This document shows, piece after piece, positions 8,729 to 17,379 of a DNA stretch of 64,000 nt (the stretch's first letter is position 1; every line of letters begins with the position of its first letter). The position numbers and the translations under genes are program-made. Source of the DNA: Haladaptatus sp. DYF46 (GTDB lineage Archaea > Halobacteriota > Halobacteria > Halobacteriales > Haladaptataceae); assembly GCF_021083305.1 (NCBI RefSeq), contig NZ_JAJFAY010000009.1, positions 1 to 64,000 on the forward strand. Direction: 5' to 3'. The notes under the pieces are model-generated. The model worked only from the letters and a program-made list of their open reading frames with translations. It made no database searches and was not told the DNA's origin.

Positions 8729-8953
8729 CGGCCATTCACCGTATGAAGTCAAACGTAAAACTAGTGTGGGCAAAGACACCCCGGGACACCTGCACCCGGC
8801 ATGGACGGGAGCTTTTCATGTCCTCGAACGAATATTGGTTTGCCTCATAGCCGAGGGGCACCATGAGATTCTCGGAGCAGGTGACGTGCATACGAGGATA
8901 GGCTCTCGTAATCATTGTTTAGCTGCCAAGGATTGCGGGTTATGCTTTATCGA

Positions 8954-9703
8954 TCACAACTCGTCCCAAGATTCTCGCACAGTCTCCCGAGGATTCTTGA
9001 CTAGTTTTGTGAACACTCCACGCATGGCCGCTCTGGGATTTTTAGTCAATTTCACGAGGAATGGGAGAATATTATATTTTAGTGATTGCGCTGTAGTAAT
9101 CAGCACCCAGCATATCGCACTTACAAACAAAACGAAACTAAGTACGATAAAAATAAGCGTGAAAGCGGGATGAGATAGTGAGATAGGGGTTGCAGAAGGG
9201 ATGACTAAGCCCAAGACTATCGGAATGAACACGCTCACGCCCAGTTTCATCAATCCATTTGCACGTTTATCCCAGCGCCCCGTCTCAAATTGCTCGGCAA
9301 TATTATCTTCTGTTTGTTGTTGAATCTCCGCCACCGTTCGCAAATCGATCTGTTTGAGCGTCTTCGTATCTTCTGTCCCGTCACTATATCCCTCAATGTG
9401 AGTACGGACTTCTTCAACCAACGCCTCTCGTTCAATCTCAGACTGCTCACGGAGTCGTTCAACAACAATAGTAGTGTCTGCAAGTGCTGCTCGCACCTCA
9501 TCGTCGGGAATATCCTCGAGCATTACCGCAAACTGTCGGTCTGGATAGTTCGCAAGAAGTTGAAAGTCGTGGAGCCCTGATTTCACTCGATCCCGAATTC
9601 GTTGTTGATCGCGATGTCGCTTCTCTTCGTCGAGGTCCTCAAAGTCGTTACGAATCCGGTTTCGCTGTGTCTTTGTGAGTAGCGATGCCGATTTTCCGCT
9701 CAT
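8954..9703 (-). CDS. Haloarchaeal coiled-coil membrane protein, unknown function
   Basis: This protein has 249 residues. The N-terminal domain (about 1-70, SLLTKTQRNRIRNDFEDLDEEKRHRDQQRIRDRVKSGLHDF) is a charged helical module that I recall at the start of many haloarchaeal proteins of unknown function. A predicted coiled coil (about 75-150) follows, then two hydrophobic helices (about 158-178 and 186-210) and a short basic tail. The ATG at 9703 gives the familiar MSGKSASLL start; an ATG six codons upstream is possible. It stands alone, convergent with the gene to its left. Confidence 0.65.
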   Translation of the reverse strand: MSGKSASLLTKTQRNRIRNDFEDLDEEKRHRDQQRIRDRVKSGLHDFQLLANYPDRQFAVMLEDIPDDEVRAALADTTIVVERLREQSEIEREALVEEVRTHIEGYSDGTEDTKTLKQIDLRTVAEIQQQTEDNIAEQFETGRWDKRANGLMKLGVSVFIPIVLGLVIPSATPISLSHPAFTLIFIVLSFVLFVSAICWVLITTAQSLKYNILPFLVKLTKNPRAAMRGVFTKLVKNPRETVRESWDEL

Positions 9704-9928
9704 TACCCGAATATTTGTCACTCAATCCTTATTTCTGCTGATTTGAACAGGCTCAAAAGCCGACCTGTAGCGGGCTATCACGGTTTTGAGCCCTACATCC
9801 ACTAAATACACAACAAAATCATCGGCAATCACTCAGCTCCAAAAATACCGGTGTAGCGGCCTATACTGGCTGAATTCGACACAAACGATATTCTGGGTTT
9901 ATTACGAGCTGCAGAATAGCCATTCCAC

Positions 9929-10558
9929 ATGCCAACACTTGGTCTCCTACCGCGGTATGGACAGCTCTTCACCAGTCACCTCAGGCATCCACTCCTCAAC
10001 GAAATCATGATCTTCGCAGCGGAAGGTCTCGTTTATTTGATTCCACTCGTCCTGCTCTACCTCTGGTTTACTCCCGAAGGGAAACGGACAAACTCAGCAT
10101 TCCAGATGACACTCACTCTTCCCCAAGTCACGACCGAGGATGGAAAGGCAAAATCGGTGTTCATATTCATCACGATCGTCGTAAGTCTCGTCATATCATA
10201 TGTGCTGGGGCAACTCTATTCCCATCCTGCGCCCTACATGGTCGGCTATGATACGCTCCTCGTAGATGCGCCGGAGAATTCATTCCCGAGCCAACACACG
10301 ACTGTCGTGTTTGCGTTCGCGTGGGCGGTATGCTATGTTCAGAATCGATGGCGCGATGGACTTATTGCGGTGATGCTCGCTTCACTGGTCGGGATTAGCC
10401 GCGTTTATGTCGGTGTTCACTTTCCTATCGACATCATCGGTGCGGTCGGAGCGTCACTGCTGGGATTCATAATCGTTTATGCTGCCAGAAAGCCTGTTAG
10501 AGCCTTCGCAAATCAGTGTATTCGCATTGAGGAATACATCACAGAGATGGTGATTTAA
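9929..10558 (+). CDS. PAP2-type membrane phosphatase
   Basis: This 209-residue protein belongs to the PAP2/BcrC superfamily that removes phosphate from lipid phosphates or isoprenyl diphosphates. The phosphatase motifs are FPSQHTTVVFAF (about 113-124) and SRVYVGVHFPIDIIGA (about 152-167), with the catalytic His pair. The first family motif (KxxxxxxRP) is not obvious. About five helices are predicted. The next gene, an ABC ATPase, starts 2 bases after its stop, so the two are probably co-transcribed. It may recycle a lipid carrier or modify a lipid handled by the exporter. Confidence 0.8.
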   Translation: MPTLGLLPRYGQLFTSHLRHPLLNEIMIFAAEGLVYLIPLVLLYLWFTPEGKRTNSAFQMTLTLPQVTTEDGKAKSVFIFITIVVSLVISYVLGQLYSHPAPYMVGYDTLLVDAPENSFPSQHTTVVFAFAWAVCYVQNRWRDGLIAVMLASLVGISRVYVGVHFPIDIIGAVGASLLGFIIVYAARKPVRAFANQCIRIEEYITEMVI

Positions 10559-10560
10559 TC

Positions 10561-11523
10561 ATGTCAGTGATTAGTCTCACAAACGTAACCAAGACGTACG
10601 GGCGAGTCACGGCGGTTGAGAACCTGGGCCTCACGGTAGAGAAAGGAGAGATCTATGGCTTCCTTGGTCCGAACGGTGCGGGTAAGTCCACAACGATTCG
10701 TATGTTGCTGGATTTCGCTCGGCCATCGAAGGGGACAGTGCAGGTGCTCGGTCACGATACCCAACATGAAATCCTCCAGATTCGCCAGCGAATCGGCGTG
10801 CTTCCAGAGGGATTCAGTGTGTATAACCGGCTAACTGGCCGCCAGCATCTGGCGTTTGCTATCGAATCCAAGGAAGTGGACGACGATCCGGATCAACTCG
10901 CCGAGCGCGTCGGCATTCCTGACGCAATCGATCGCAAAGCCGGCGGCTATTCGAAAGGAATGGCCCAGCGGTTGGTGTTGGGTATGGCGCTCGTAGGCGA
11001 GCCAGATCTCCTGATTCTGGACGAGCCATCGACAGGTCTCGATCCAGCGGGAGCACGTAAAATTCGGCAAATCATTCAAGAGGAGAACGACCGCGGCGCG
11101 ACAGTGTTCTTCTCAAGCCACATTCTCGGGCAGATCGAACCGATCTGTGACCGTGTCGGCATTCTCCAAGAAGGAAGACTGGTCGCAGAGGACTCCATCG
11201 AGGGGCTTCAGCGAGCGACGGAATCGGAGGAAACGCTTGTGATAACGCTCGATAGCCTCCCGAACGATGCAACACAGAACGTAAACGAGGTCTCCGGTGT
11301 TTCATCTGTGTCGGTTGACGGAACTACTGTTCGAGTCTCATGTAGGTCTGGTTCGAAGACAGCTGTGCTCCGATCACTCGAAGATGGTGGTGCAAGCGTG
11401 GAAAGTTTCACAACAGAAGACACCTCACTCGAAGATCTATTCATCCAGTACACAACGGATGAGAATCGATCAGAGCCGAAGATACCGATGAAAACAGATA
11501 TAGATGTGAGGGGCAACCAGTGA
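10561..11523 (+). CDS. ABC-2 type transporter ATP-binding protein (second cassette)
   Basis: This 320-residue ATPase has Walker A GPNGAGKST (about 36-44), an ABC signature in YSKGMAQRLVLGMALV, Walker B LLILDEPSTGLDP and the switch His in FFSSHILGQ. It is a paralogue of the ATPase at 4125-5036 along its whole length, but its codons look more GC-rich. The C-terminal domain ends with a hydrophilic tail absent from the first copy. Its stop overlaps a GTG start of the permease (GTGA at 11520). It follows the PAP2 gene by two bases. Confidence 0.9.
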   Translation: MSVISLTNVTKTYGRVTAVENLGLTVEKGEIYGFLGPNGAGKSTTIRMLLDFARPSKGTVQVLGHDTQHEILQIRQRIGVLPEGFSVYNRLTGRQHLAFAIESKEVDDDPDQLAERVGIPDAIDRKAGGYSKGMAQRLVLGMALVGEPDLLILDEPSTGLDPAGARKIRQIIQEENDRGATVFFSSHILGQIEPICDRVGILQEGRLVAEDSIEGLQRATESEETLVITLDSLPNDATQNVNEVSGVSSVSVDGTTVRVSCRSGSKTAVLRSLEDGGASVESFTTEDTSLEDLFIQYTTDENRSEPKIPMKTDIDVRGNQ

Positions 11524-12368
11524 GCTTCACAGTCGTCGCAAAGAAGGAATTCAGCGATTCGGTGCGGTCAAACGTCCTGATTGGACTAACGGTGCTGTTC
11601 GTATTGTTCGCAGGCGGATTTACGTATCTCTTCTCTCAGGTTCCAGGGATACTCGGTGGGAGTGCAACAGCTTCGACACCTGCTCTGATCACTGCTATGG
11701 GAACCGCAGCAGATCTTCTTGTTCCACTAATCGGCCTGATTGTCGGCTACAAATCGATTGTTGGCGAACGTGCAAGCGGCAGTCTCAATCTCCTACTCAA
11801 CTTACCGCATACACGACGAGATGTCGTACTCGGTAAATTGACGGGACGAACTGCCGTGGTCATTGTTGCGATTGTCGTGGGATTCGCAGTTGCTGGGGCT
11901 GTCGGGTTCGTGTTTTACGATAGCTTCGCGGTTGACGCGTTTGTGCTATTCACGCTTGTAACGATCCTCGTTGGGTTCGTGTTCGTTGCGATCGCAATCG
12001 CGTTTTCGTCGGCGGTTCGTTCAACCACGCTTGCGCTGGCCGGGGCAATTAGCCTGTTCGTCCTATTTCGTTTCGTCTGGGGACTCGGGTTGGAGATACT
12101 TTGGGCCGCGTCTCACGGCTTCGATGTCGATGTTTGGGGCAGCATGAGTGAGATCCCTGCCTGGTTCAGATTCCTCTCGGCGATTAATCCGATTACGGCC
12201 TACGACAACGCAGGGAGGGCGGTCATCGACGCCGTACCAGCCAACCCTGTTTTCGCCCAGAGTGATGCAATCTACGCCCAGGACTGGTTCGGCTTTGTCG
12301 TGCTTGGATTCTGGTTTCTGGTTCCGCTTACTCTCGGCTATCTTCGGTTCGAATCGACCGATCTGTAG
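11520..12368 (+). CDS. ABC-2 type transporter permease (second cassette)
   Basis: This 282-residue membrane protein has about six helices and the cytoplasmic motif GERASGSLNLLLNLPHTRRDVVLGKLTGR. It is homologous to the permease at 5033-5896. The start is a GTG whose last two bases form part of the upstream stop, giving tight translational coupling. Both permeases share an N-terminal stretch of the form KKEFxxxVRS. The exported substrate is unknown. No third subunit follows here, unlike the first cassette. Confidence 0.88.
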   Translation: MSFTVVAKKEFSDSVRSNVLIGLTVLFVLFAGGFTYLFSQVPGILGGSATASTPALITAMGTAADLLVPLIGLIVGYKSIVGERASGSLNLLLNLPHTRRDVVLGKLTGRTAVVIVAIVVGFAVAGAVGFVFYDSFAVDAFVLFTLVTILVGFVFVAIAIAFSSAVRSTTLALAGAISLFVLFRFVWGLGLEILWAASHGFDVDVWGSMSEIPAWFRFLSAINPITAYDNAGRAVIDAVPANPVFAQSDAIYAQDWFGFVVLGFWFLVPLTLGYLRFESTDL

Positions 12369-12405
12369 CACGAAAGCCTGAACTCTTCCTATTTGTTCCC
12401 ATTTT

Positions 12406-12834
12406 TTAATAATTATTTTGGTTTTTATATTTATAAATGAAACCAACAACTGCACCTTCCGTCACACTACTGGGAAGGACTATGAAGGGCGTGTTACCAC
12501 CTGTTGCTGGCAAAGAGTTGTGGTGAACGAGTATGTCCGCGGTGAGGATGACTGTACCTACGAGAGTGAGACAAATGGCTCCGGCAACACTCCAAACGGC
12601 GATGGTAACAGCCTGTTCACCCCGAGAGTCGCTTGTCGCTAACCAGTATCCAGCGTAGAGTAGCACTACTGAAAGACAAAGCGGGAATACGACACCGGAG
12701 ACGACTGGCATCGTATGTAAATCTTCGAGAAGATGGTCAATGTGCATCAATCCAGTTATCACTCCGATACTGCTGATAACCACCCCACTAAGCCTGCGCT
12801 GAGACGCAGGAGTTCCGATTATTGGCCTACCCAT
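12406..12834 (-). pseudogene. Orphan N-terminal membrane part of a haloarchaeal histidine kinase
   Basis: The frame of 142 residues has four hydrophobic segments. Its pattern (LMHIDHLLEDLHTMP, then YAGYWLATSDSRGEQ, then SSVTEGAVVGFIYKYKNQ) resembles the N-terminal sensor region of haloarchaeal membrane histidine kinases, where GALVGxxxG leads into PAS/HisKA domains. Here the frame stops directly after that point, 37 bases from the end of the convergent permease gene. There is no room for kinase domains. I infer a truncated gene; a small independent membrane protein is the alternative. Confidence 0.45.
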
Positions 12835-12966
12835 CCTTCTGGATCATCTCGAAGACGCTGGTTTTGATCATCGAACAAACGATACAGTCACTCCTTCATA
12901 CATGTACGGATATGTCTTGATACACTAGAGTAAATTATTTATCACTGAATGTTTAACTGAGATATT

Positions 12967-13377
12967 ATGGGTGCAAACGTCTCTTCCATCCTCGTTGGCC
13001 GCAACCAGCACCGCTCTCGACAGTTTTCCGTTCTAGGGGGCGCTTTTGGTCTGGGGAGTGCTTTAGCATACACCGCGATAGTGCTCGGTGGACTTCCGGA
13101 TACTGTTCCGTTCATGATCGGGCCTGTGGCAGTAGTGCTTGGTGTCGCGATAATTAGCGCGTTTCTCAACGACGGGCTTCTCGTAAGTGGGTTGATTACA
13201 GGTATGTTCGCACTTGGAGGAGTCGTTGCGATGCATATCGATGCCAGTCTTGGTCCGGTTAGCTATCCGGTTTCTCTGGCAACGGACATCCGTATCATTG
13301 CGATTTTCGTCGGGCTCGGAATCGGTGGATTCGTCATCGGTGCCACCACACGACGCGCGATAACGCACATTAGATGA
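12967..13377 (+). CDS. Four-helix membrane protein, unknown function
   Basis: This 136-residue protein has four hydrophobic segments (about 22-42, 48-66, 73-90 and 105-128), rich in Gly and Ala. It stands alone, downstream of the divergent kinase fragment. I do not recognise the family; it broadly resembles small four-helix haloarchaeal proteins of unknown role. The ATG at 12967 follows an AT-rich stretch. Confidence 0.55.
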   Translation: MGANVSSILVGRNQHRSRQFSVLGGAFGLGSALAYTAIVLGGLPDTVPFMIGPVAVVLGVAIISAFLNDGLLVSGLITGMFALGGVVAMHIDASLGPVSYPVSLATDIRIIAIFVGLGIGGFVIGATTRRAITHIR

Positions 13378-13681
13378 GAATCGGGAAGAGAAGTGGATAC
13401 TGCGTGATGACCTTGGTAATGCTCTCCAGTAGTGAACTCAAATTGTAGAGAAAAGGGTGACAAACGTCGAGGTTTGCAGGCGATAACAAAAACTAACCCA
13501 GTTATGCATTTAAAAACCAAGTCTCAACTTTTGACATTGAATTCCCACAACATTGGAGGATCAAAGTGTGGTAAATTGGTTCGATCAAAGGCTGGGGAGT
13601 TAGCTCAAGAAAAGGTACTGCGTATCGATCACAATTAACTCTATACTAGAGCTTATAATATAGCTATACAATACAGAAACA
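13378..13681. other. Intergenic region, about 300 bases
   Basis: No convincing gene is seen. A stretch at 13518-13532 (AAGTCTCAACTTTTG) resembles the left-end hairpin arm of the IS family and may be a very decayed fragment. AT-rich sequence at 13655-13675 may be the promoter for the next gene. Confidence 0.3.
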
Positions 13682-14050
13682 ATGATTTCACAACGAAGAA
13701 GAGCCCGAATTAGATTTCTTAGTGCCCTCTACCGGACGATTCAAAAGGGTACTCAGATACTGGGCAATCAAGAGGACGAATCAAGCCACTTGGATATTCG
13801 GTACTTTGTGTTCGGGTTTACGTACCAAATCGTGCACAGCTGGACGCATGACCGCGATTACGGGAAAATCCGCACAAACTACTGGCGTCGTTTTGCGACC
13901 TTTGTCGCACTCGTTGCTGTGTTCCTGAAGCTGATGATTTCGATTTCAGACTCTGAACGTGAGAGTCTCGCGCTGGGGAGCGCGATTGGAACCGTACTTT
14001 ACAGACTTTGGTACGGAGTTCTCCACCCTCTTCCCAGCATAAACGGGTAG
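13682..14050 (+). CDS. Protein of unknown function with one or two membrane helices
   Basis: This 122-residue protein has a basic N-terminus (MISQRRRARIRFL), a polar middle (SSHLDIRYFVFGFTYQIVHSWTHDRDYGKI) and hydrophobic segments at about 78-95 and 100-116. A diverged, stop-containing copy of its N-terminal part occurs at 24175-24280. The family is not recognised. It may belong to mobile DNA because of that scattered copy. Confidence 0.45.
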   Translation: MISQRRRARIRFLSALYRTIQKGTQILGNQEDESSHLDIRYFVFGFTYQIVHSWTHDRDYGKIRTNYWRRFATFVALVAVFLKLMISISDSERESLALGSAIGTVLYRLWYGVLHPLPSING

Positions 14051-14262
14051 GCGAACACGCTCGATCTATGTGAAGAAGAGACTACAACGGCTGGAAAGGG
14101 CCTCAAGACAGTCCGACATAACTCACGAGTCTCAAATACGTCGAAATGCTGACTACGGTCCACTAAAAGAATTCATCTACCCAATTACATAGAGGATGGA
14201 GGGAGCAACAAAAGACACATTCAGAGCGGAAAATTATTGTTTAATTGTACTTCAGTTTTGGT

Positions 14263-14610
14263 ATGATCTCCCGCAAAGCACGCCTCCGATACATTCCGTA
14301 CGGATTGATAGTTGTTGGTTTCATAGCCATCTGGTACGGTTACTTTGAGCGTCTGCCATTCCTTCTCATCGGAGTCGCCGCCATCCTTGGAGCAGGGTCT
14401 GTCCTCGTTCGTGGATACACCGCAGCTAATCTTGCAATCATGTTTGGAATAATGGCACTAAGCGGCTTGCTTGGGGTTATCTATGCAATTGGCGTCAACG
14501 GGCCCTCAATATGGGCTATTGCTTATCTTGCAGTCGGAATTGCAGCAGGCATACGGGCCAGACAATACTGGCAGGCCCGTCCGTGGAAACCAGAAGATAG
14601 TGGCTGGTAG
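14263..14610 (+). CDS. Membrane protein, unknown function
   Basis: This 115-residue protein has four hydrophobic segments covering most of its length and a basic C-terminal tail (RARQYWQARPWKPEDSGW). The ATG at 14263 (MISRKARLRYIPYG) is preferred; a TTG six codons upstream is unlikely. It stands alone before a transposon-derived repeat. Confidence 0.55.
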   Translation: MISRKARLRYIPYGLIVVGFIAIWYGYFERLPFLLIGVAAILGAGSVLVRGYTAANLAIMFGIMALSGLLGVIYAIGVNGPSIWAIAYLAVGIAAGIRARQYWQARPWKPEDSGW

Positions 14611-14684
14611 GGTTGTTAGATTAGTGCTCTACTAAGTAGCTGACCTAGCTACAATCTCCCCGAACAGGGTCTCAGGTAGCTCCA

Positions 14685-14850
14685 CCGTATGCATTGAGAG
14701 CACCAGTTTCAACTTCTGTAAGAACCGTGCAAGATGAGACTACACCCAGTATAGAGTGCTCACAATGCACGACTTTAGCCACTTCATCCTTCTACAACAC
14801 GTCAAACCGAACCTCGGAAGGCGTTTCTGATCATTTTTCTGATCAAGCGG
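14685..14850 (+). repeat. Decayed copy of the IS left end
   Basis: TATGCATTGAGAGCACCAG followed by a diverged hairpin, then GAGACTACACCCAGTATAGAG, matches 97-160 closely. Similarity weakens after about 14790. No transposase coding follows, so this is a terminal fragment. Confidence 0.75.
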
Positions 14851-14859
14851 GCAAGCACG

Positions 14860-15104
14860 TGAACGGGGCGATTGCGACAGGAATGTACACAGCGGACGGG
14901 ACTTTTGATCCGATCGTGTTGAATCACTCGTGCCAAAATAGTGGTGACCCTCTACTGCTACGGTATGACAATGAAACCGTCCGCATCGGATGTGATTCTA
15001 GTTCACCTTGTCCATCCGGTTGGGAAGCACCCCATTCCCCATCTGTGTGCCACAGAATCCACACTCGAATTATTGATACCAACGTAGTTCGCATTCATAT
15101 CTAA
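14860..15104 (+). pseudogene. Gene fragment with four cysteines, unknown
   Basis: An open frame continues out of the IS-end repeat. From about DQAGKHVNGAIATGMYTADGTFD it reads like protein, with four Cys residues (HSCQ, IGCD, SPCPSG, SVCH). There is no native start codon after the repeat, so I read it as the tail of a gene cut off by the insertion. The family is not recognised, and chance cannot be excluded. Confidence 0.25.
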
Positions 15105-15170
15105 TTAGCTACATATTCCCTGGACGAACCCTATCGAGTAGAATCTAAACTGACAGTACTTGTTTGCCAG

Positions 15171-15764
15171 CTATTTGTTTTCAGCTAGCAATGGATCGAT
15201 AAGCCAGTGGTCGATCACGTCGCTTGGTATCTCTATGGTTTCATCATCGCTATGCAGTACACGGTGAAGCCGAACTCCGTCGATCGCAGCAGAAAGAAAT
15301 GCAGCTGTTTGAACTGGATCTGTTTGCTTGATTTGTCCGGTTTCCATTCCTTCTCGAAGAATGTTTGCCATAAGACGGATTGCTTTCCGTTCGTTTTGAA
15401 TGTATTTTTCCTCCAGTGTTTTACTATGTGGGACATGAACCATAATCTCATAGAGTGATATATAAAATTCGTCGTCTGGTGTATATTCATCGCTATAGAG
15501 GATAATTTCGATCAAGAATCGAAGACGTTCAATAGGATCATCTATATCAATTTCCCGAATGAAATCGAAATATACATTTGAAAGATAGTCATATAATTCG
15601 GCCATAAGCTCGTCTTTAGAGTCAAAATAGTGGTAAATCAATGATGGACTCTTCTCAAACTCCTCGCTGACATCGCTAATTGTTAAATTTGCATATCCAT
15701 GGGTCATTAATGCTTGAAGCGTTGCATCCAGAATCTGTTGTTCCGTTTCTGATCGTTCACTCAT
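15171..15764 (-). CDS. TetR-family transcriptional regulator
   Basis: This 197-residue protein has an N-terminal TetR DNA-binding domain (about 5-52), with the recognition region ANLTISDVSEEFEKSPSLIYHYFDSKDELM. An all-helical ligand/dimer domain follows. The ATG at 15764 is chosen over a TTG two codons upstream. It is divergent from the exported hydrolase at 15859. The 94-base space between them holds two similar palindromes (15799-15814 and 15838-15853), the likely operators. It probably represses the hydrolase/membrane-protein operon and itself. Confidence 0.88.
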   Translation of the reverse strand: MSERSETEQQILDATLQALMTHGYANLTISDVSEEFEKSPSLIYHYFDSKDELMAELYDYLSNVYFDFIREIDIDDPIERLRFLIEIILYSDEYTPDDEFYISLYEIMVHVPHSKTLEEKYIQNERKAIRLMANILREGMETGQIKQTDPVQTAAFLSAAIDGVRLHRVLHSDDETIEIPSDVIDHWLIDPLLAENK

Positions 15765-15798
15765 AAACAATAGATGGAGGATCAGGTATACAAATTGA

Positions 15799-15814
15799 TT
15801 GGGTATTCACTCAA
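15799..15814. promoter_or_regulatory. Putative TetR operator, left half
   Basis: TTGGGTATTCACTCAA is an imperfect palindrome that matches the better site 39 bases downstream in its outer bases and spacing. Confidence 0.4.
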
Positions 15815-15837
15815 CGTTCGGCGAAATGATTATACCG

Positions 15838-15853
15838 TTGAATGGGCATTCAA
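15838..15853. promoter_or_regulatory. Putative TetR operator, perfect palindrome
   Basis: TTGAATG-GG-CATTCAA has perfect 7-base arms and ends 5 bases before the hydrolase ATG at 15859. Protein bound here would block a leaderless or short-leader transcript. Confidence 0.55.
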
Positions 15854-15858
15854 TCAAT

Positions 15859-17379
15859 ATGGTTGAAGATTCTCACCCGCCCTGCAACAGCCATCAGATA
15901 AGAAACCACGATACTGAGGGCGCCCCTGGTGATAGTTTCGACTCACGTGTGAACGGCAGTCTAAATTTCGGCCATCCAAATCGACCGGAGTCTCAAAGCA
16001 CGAGACGAAAGTTCTTGAAACTAACTGGAGTTGCGGCAGCACCACTTCTCACAGGATGCACTCAACTCAGTAATAGCAGACAAACACAGGGCGAAGGTGG
16101 CATGATTACCGTCAATCCTTCTGACGGCCTTATCGACGAGCCTATCGACATCCGTCTCTCCAATTTCGAGCCGAATGAGGAGATTACGCTCCAAGCACAC
16201 AAAATCGATCGCCTCGGCCAAACGTGGCTTTCGTTCGGACGGTTTAAAACCGGCAGCGATGGAACATTCTCACTCGCCGAACAGGCACCGAAAGCCGGCA
16301 CCTACGAGGACGTCGATTCAAACGGGTTACTGTGGTCAATGCGAATCCCAGACGGATCTCCGAAATCGTTCAGTGAAAACGAACCGGATACCATACACTT
16401 CAGTGCCCAGCGAAACAGTACAACGGTTGCCTCAACGACGATAAAGCGACGATTCATCACGCATAGTGTTGCCGAACATGCCGTCGATGAGGAGAATCTC
16501 ATCGGGACATTCTTTGAGCCGCCCGGATCTGGCCCTCACCCTGCCGTGCTTGCACTCCATGGTACTGAAGGCCAGGTGCCGTGGCTCTTAGGAGCGATGC
16601 TGGCTTCCCACGGCTACGCGACGCTCTCCCTCCAATACTTCGACCCAACAGGCAAGGAGAATCTCCCAACATCACTCGTAGAGATCCCTCTGGAGTATTT
16701 TGAACATGCGATCGACTGGCTACTCGGACAGCCGTCAGTAACCGGTGATCAGGTCGGCGTCGTTGGCCCCTCAATTGGAGGAGAACTCACGCTGCTTCTC
16801 GGTGCAACACTCTCACGAATCGGCGCCGTCGTTGCCTACGTCCCGAGCGGACTCGTTTGGCAAGGACCCGGGGGAGAGCGACCGATGTGGACGTACAATG
16901 GAGAGGATATACCATTCGTCCCTCTCAAGATCAATCGTGACAGCGTACCGAGCCTTGCTAGGGTGGCAACCAATGGAATTCGAGGTCAACCAGTTCGAGT
17001 AGCCGATCTCTTTCGGCAATCGTTTAGCGATCTCGATAGCAAATCGGTCAAGGCGGGCACGATTCCAGTCGAGGAAATCGATGGGCCGGTGTTGTTGATC
17101 TCGGGCAAGGACGACGGAATCTGGCCGTCAACAGCACTTTCAGAGATTGCTATCCAACGACTCGAAGACCATGCCCATCCGTATCCCTATAAACATCTCG
17201 CCTATGAAAACGCAGGGCATATCATCAGTCTTCCGTTTCAGCCAACCGCAGACTGGGATACATTTGAAATTATGCCAGGGGTGACCTTGAGAGCCGGTGG
17301 AACGCCATCCGGCAACGCTCACGCGGCCGCCGACTCCTGGCCCCAAGTGCTCGAACTCTTTGCCGAGGGGCTCCGATGA
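15859..17379 (+). CDS. Tat-exported lipoprotein hydrolase of the BAAT/acyl-CoA thioesterase type
   Basis: This protein has 506 residues. After a long N-terminal extension comes a Tat signal with a lipobox (STRRKFLKLTGVAAAPLLTGC, Cys at 67). A beta domain (about 75-200) resembles the N-terminal domain of bile acid-CoA:amino acid N-acyltransferase/thioesterases. An alpha/beta-hydrolase domain follows, with nucleophile Ser305 in VGPSIGG, an Asp near 418 in SGKDDGIW and His454 in ENAGHIIS. In human BAAT the nucleophile is Cys; Ser is usual in thioesterase members. Anchoring outside the cell argues against a CoA substrate, so an ester or amide hydrolase is more likely. It overlaps the membrane gene at 17376 in ATGA and is probably under TetR control. 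Confidence 0.8.
   Translation: MVEDSHPPCNSHQIRNHDTEGAPGDSFDSRVNGSLNFGHPNRPESQSTRRKFLKLTGVAAAPLLTGCTQLSNSRQTQGEGGMITVNPSDGLIDEPIDIRLSNFEPNEEITLQAHKIDRLGQTWLSFGRFKTGSDGTFSLAEQAPKAGTYEDVDSNGLLWSMRIPDGSPKSFSENEPDTIHFSAQRNSTTVASTTIKRRFITHSVAEHAVDEENLIGTFFEPPGSGPHPAVLALHGTEGQVPWLLGAMLASHGYATLSLQYFDPTGKENLPTSLVEIPLEYFEHAIDWLLGQPSVTGDQVGVVGPSIGGELTLLLGATLSRIGAVVAYVPSGLVWQGPGGERPMWTYNGEDIPFVPLKINRDSVPSLARVATNGIRGQPVRVADLFRQSFSDLDSKSVKAGTIPVEEIDGPVLLISGKDDGIWPSTALSEIAIQRLEDHAHPYPYKHLAYENAGHIISLPFQPTADWDTFEIMPGVTLRAGGTPSGNAHAAADSWPQVLELFAEGLR

Noticed and set aside
8766..9173. Plus-strand frame of 135 codons
   Set aside because: Its second half is antisense to the coiled-coil membrane protein at 8954-9703, which has clear coding character.
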